Positions 7,262 through 9,163 of a DNA stretch of 9,163 bases are shown here, piece by piece. The translations under genes were made by a program, and so were the position numbers. The stretch comes from Sulfitobacter sp. (GTDB lineage: Bacteria > Pseudomonadota > Alphaproteobacteria > Rhodobacterales > Rhodobacteraceae). The notes beneath the pieces were generated by a model. It made no database searches and was not told where the DNA came from. It worked only from the letters and a program-made list of their open reading frames with translations. The stretch spans positions 1 through 9,163 of the forward strand of contig JAGXHD010000052.1 in NCBI GenBank assembly GCA_024636395.1, read 5' to 3'. Each line of letters opens with the position of its first letter. Positions within the stretch are counted from its first letter, which is position 1.

Positions 7262-7262
7262 G
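7259..7262. other. Shared CATG: both start codons of the divergent DUF4198 and HupE/UreJ-like genes
   Basis: ATG at 7260-7262 starts the plus-strand gene. The complement of CAT at 7259-7261 is ATG, starting the minus-strand gene. The plus start is tightly bounded by an in-frame TAG at 7248-7250, and AGGTAGG (7249-7255) is its ribosome-binding site. The minus ribosome-binding site (AGGA, complement of 7273-7276) lies inside plus-strand codons. Each promoter must therefore lie in the other gene's coding sequence. Confidence 0.85.
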
Positions 7263-8429
7263 AAGCAGTTTTTCCTTTTTCCTTTAGCTAAGCTGGCACT
7301 GGTGCTGGCGTTGTCAAGCACGTCGGTCCAGGCACATGAAGTTGTACCGACCATTGCGGATTTCACAGTGGCTGACGGAACGGCTGAGCTGAGTTTGCGG
7401 ATCAACCTGGAGGCCTTTCTCGCTGGTGTCGATCTGGACTCGGTGGAAAACACCGATGCAGCGCCACAGGCAGGCGATTATGATACGCTGCGCGCGCTGC
7501 CGGAAGACGCGCTTGCGGCCCGCGCTCCTGAATTATTGGCGGGCTGGAATGCCCTGCCGGTGCTCAGCGTCGACGGCGCGCCCATCGTGCTCGAAAGCAT
7601 AAGCATCACCGTACCGCAGGGCGTGAACCCTGAATTGCCGCGGATCGCTGAATGGACTCTCGCGGGTGAGATGCCGGTGGGGGATACACTCACCCTGTCA
7701 TGGCCCGAAGGGGGCGGTGATCTGGTGTTGCGCCAGCAGGGGGTCGAGGCCCCTTTCACCGGACTGATCGCGGGCGGACAGAGCAGCGAGCCGATCTCGC
7801 TCGGTGGCGGCGGCCAGACCGGTGGTTGGCAGACCTTCACCAATTACATTCCCGTAGGTTTCGATCACATCCTGCCCAAGGGGCTTGATCATATCCTTTT
7901 CGTTCTGGGACTGTTTTTTCTCTCGGTCCACCTCGGCCCACTCCTGTGGCAGGTGTCGGCCTTTACGCTGGCGCATACAGTAACGCTCGCGCTGGGCGCA
8001 CTGGGCCTCGTGAACGTACCCGGAAGCATCGTGGAGCCACTCATCGCGGCGTCCATCGTCTATGTCGCTGTGGAGAATATTTTTGCGCGCGGGCTGACGA
8101 AGTGGCGGCCCTTTGTGATCTTCGGGTTCGGCCTGCTGCACGGGCTCGGCTTTGCCTCCGTGCTGGGTGAGTTTGGCCTGCCGGAAGACCAGTTCGTGCC
8201 GGCTCTCATCGGCTTTAACGTGGGTGTCGAAGTCGGGCAGCTCACGGTGATCGCGATGGCGTTCATCCTGTTGTGGCTTGCAGTGCTCGCGGCCCGCCGC
8301 GCCAAGCTCACTGGACCCGAGGAAATGGTGACGGAATATCCGGTAATGTTCCGTGCGCTTTCAATGGCAGGCTCGCTGCTGATCGCGATCATTGGCGCGT
8401 GGTGGGTGATCGAGCGGACGTTGCTCTAG
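7260..8429 (+). CDS. HupE/UreJ-type membrane protein with periplasmic N-terminal domain (putative metal permease)
   Basis: This 389-residue protein begins with a signal peptide (K2; hydrophobic 4-22; cleavage VQA|HE at 25/26). A soluble, presumably periplasmic domain follows at about 26-190, then a glycine-rich linker (LGGGGQTGG, 181-189). Several membrane segments follow at about 206-224, 230-250, 258-275, 284-302, 312-344 and 367-385. Conserved polar motifs sit in or near the membrane: GFDHILPKGLDHILF (200-214), TLAHTVTL (236-243), HGLGFA (294-299) and FNVGVEVGQ (319-327). This is the HupE/UreJ_2 architecture; relatives in the wider HupE/UreJ group move Ni2+. The metal here is inferred. A start further upstream is excluded by the in-frame TAG at 7248. 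The stop shares CTAG with the convergent ThiE-like gene. No hydrogenase or urease genes are nearby. Confidence 0.9.
   Translation: MKQFFLFPLAKLALVLALSSTSVQAHEVVPTIADFTVADGTAELSLRINLEAFLAGVDLDSVENTDAAPQAGDYDTLRALPEDALAARAPELLAGWNALPVLSVDGAPIVLESISITVPQGVNPELPRIAEWTLAGEMPVGDTLTLSWPEGGGDLVLRQQGVEAPFTGLIAGGQSSEPISLGGGGQTGGWQTFTNYIPVGFDHILPKGLDHILFVLGLFFLSVHLGPLLWQVSAFTLAHTVTLALGALGLVNVPGSIVEPLIAASIVYVAVENIFARGLTKWRPFVIFGFGLLHGLGFASVLGEFGLPEDQFVPALIGFNVGVEVGQLTVIAMAFILLWLAVLAARRAKLTGPEEMVTEYPVMFRALSMAGSLLIAIIGAWWVIERTLL
8426..8429. other. Shared CTAG: both stop codons of the convergent HupE/UreJ-like and ThiE-like genes
   Basis: TAG at 8427-8429 ends the plus-strand gene, and the complement of CTA at 8426-8428 ends the minus-strand gene. 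This is the same 4-bp arrangement as at 3775-3778. No terminator hairpin lies between the genes. Confidence 0.95.
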
Positions 8430-9049
8430 CGGGTCGCGGCCCAGAGCGCGCTGAGGGCGGCGGCGGGATCGTCGCTGCCCCAGATTTCATCACCAATTCC
8501 GAAAAAATCAGTGATAGGGGCCAGTTGCGCGATCATCTTCAGGTCAAGCTGACCTTCGGCCACACAGGGCACTTCGATCACTTCCGACCACCACTGAAAC
8601 ATATCCGCTTCGGCAATGTCGCCGTCGAACAATGCCGTTTCACGCACCGGACCGAACGCCACATAATCGGCGCCGGCCTCGCCCGCGCTCATGCCGTCAT
8701 GGCGCGATCCGCCGCAGAAGCTGCCCACGATCGCATCCGGCCCCAGTACCTTGCGCGCGTGGCGCACCGAGCGGGCCGCATCCGACAGATGCACCCCATC
8801 GAGGCCAAGACGCTCAGCCAACAAAGTATGATCGGCGATCACCAGCGCCACATCGCGCGCATCCGTCACAGCACGTAGCGTATCAACTGCGCGCGACAGC
8901 TTGTCTTCGTCCTTGGTCGCCAGTGCCAGCCGCACACAGGCTGCTGCATGACTATCCAGCACCGATCCCAGCGTGTCGGCAAAGGCGGACAGGTCTATTT
9001 CGGTAGGCGTTATGAGGTAGAGCTGCGGCTGTTCGGGGGCGTTTGACAT
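8426..9049 (-). CDS. Divergent thiamine-phosphate synthase/TenI-like (beta/alpha)8-barrel protein
   Basis: The 207-residue length and motif order fit the ThiE/TenI fold: QLYLITP (9-15), DGVHLSD (84-90), and GEAGADYVAFGPV (123-135) as the phosphate-loop region. ThiE joins the pyrimidine and thiazole phosphates to make thiamine phosphate in the cytoplasm. Several canonical ThiE positions are altered. The QxRxK strand reads CVRLALATK (38-46), the Mg-binding ND pair reads IADH (71-74), and the GPxxPTxTK loop reads GPVRETALF (133-141). A GSFCGGSRHDGM segment (109-120) replaces the usual GxS-H motif. It may therefore be a TenI-like paralogue without synthase activity. AGGA 8 nt before the ATG at 9049 supports the start. 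No other thiamine genes or TPP riboswitch are visible here. Confidence 0.8.
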   Translation of the reverse strand: MSNAPEQPQLYLITPTEIDLSAFADTLGSVLDSHAAACVRLALATKDEDKLSRAVDTLRAVTDARDVALVIADHTLLAERLGLDGVHLSDAARSVRHARKVLGPDAIVGSFCGGSRHDGMSAGEAGADYVAFGPVRETALFDGDIAEADMFQWWSEVIEVPCVAEGQLDLKMIAQLAPITDFFGIGDEIWGSDDPAAALSALWAATR

Positions 9050-9109
9050 CAGAGCGGTCCTTTGCTGCGTGGCTGTGGCAATAGCCGAACTTCGCGCGGG
9101 ATGGAAACT

Positions 9110-9163
9110 CTATTCGGAGGCATCCATCATATTGGCAAGGGCAGGGACGTGAGATAACAGAGC
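9110..9163 (-). CDS. Possible C-terminal end of an upstream gene (partial, unrecognised)
   Basis: On the minus strand the frame entering at the right edge stays open for 17 codons, ending ALANMMDASE and then TAG (complement of 9110-9112). This is 60 bp before the ThiE-like start, a plausible same-strand spacing. Seventeen codons can stay open by chance in GC-rich DNA, and I do not recognise the peptide. The intervening 9050-9109 holds only the ribosome-binding site of the next gene. Confidence 0.25.
   Translation of the reverse strand, partial: ALLSHVPALANMMDASE

Noticed and set aside
7312..7317. Perfect minus-strand -35 box TTGACA upstream of the DUF4198 gene
   Set aside because: No acceptable -10 box lies 16-19 nt downstream (AGCTTA, GCTTAG and CTTAGC are poor), so I do not call a promoter.
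8273..8878. 201-codon plus-strand open frame across the HupE/ThiE-like junction
   Set aside because: It overlaps two well-supported genes in other frames and has no ribosome-binding site or recognisable motif.

Overview
The window looks like chromosomal DNA from a marine alphaproteobacterium of the Roseobacter group (Rhodobacterales). This is inferred from the roughly 60% GC coding style, the YejA-type peptide-binding protein, the bdhA-patatin pair, and the DUF502, HupE/UreJ-type and divergent ThiE-like proteins. I see no phage, insertion sequence, CRISPR array, rRNA or tRNA.

Layout. (1) 1-1631, minus: a periplasmic ABC-transporter solute-binding protein (family 5, YejA-like), cut at its C-terminus by the window edge. 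(2) 1632-1934: the only sizeable non-coding stretch. It holds a promoter-like pair, a short hairpin and a strong intrinsic terminator, together reading as an unannotated small RNA of about 76 nt on the plus strand. (3) 1935-3778, plus: D-3-hydroxybutyrate dehydrogenase (bdhA) and a patatin-like hydrolase 23 bp downstream, probably one operon in polyhydroxybutyrate/ketone-body metabolism. (4) 7261-3775, minus: a DUF4198 periplasmic protein, pseudouridine kinase (psuK), pseudouridine-5'-phosphate glycosidase (psuG) and a DUF502 membrane protein. psuK and psuG overlap by ATGA and form a complete intracellular pseudouridine breakdown route to uracil and ribose 5-phosphate. (5) 7260-8429, plus: a HupE/UreJ-type membrane protein, head-to-head with the DUF4198 gene. 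The two are probably partners in transition-metal handling. (6) 9049-8426, minus: a divergent thiamine-phosphate-synthase/TenI-like protein. The last 54 bases may hold the tail of another minus-strand gene.

Packing is extreme. Both convergent pairs (patatin/DUF502 and HupE/ThiE-like) end in one shared CTAG that supplies both stop codons. The divergent pair (DUF4198/HupE) begins in one shared CATG that supplies both start codons, and psuK/psuG share ATGA. The candidates most worth following are the small RNA at 1746-1821, the head-to-head metal pair with no intergenic space, the patatin beside bdhA as a possible polyhydroxybutyrate-related hydrolase, and the ThiE-like protein lacking the usual ThiE motifs. 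Nothing here is convincingly a wholly new multi-gene system.
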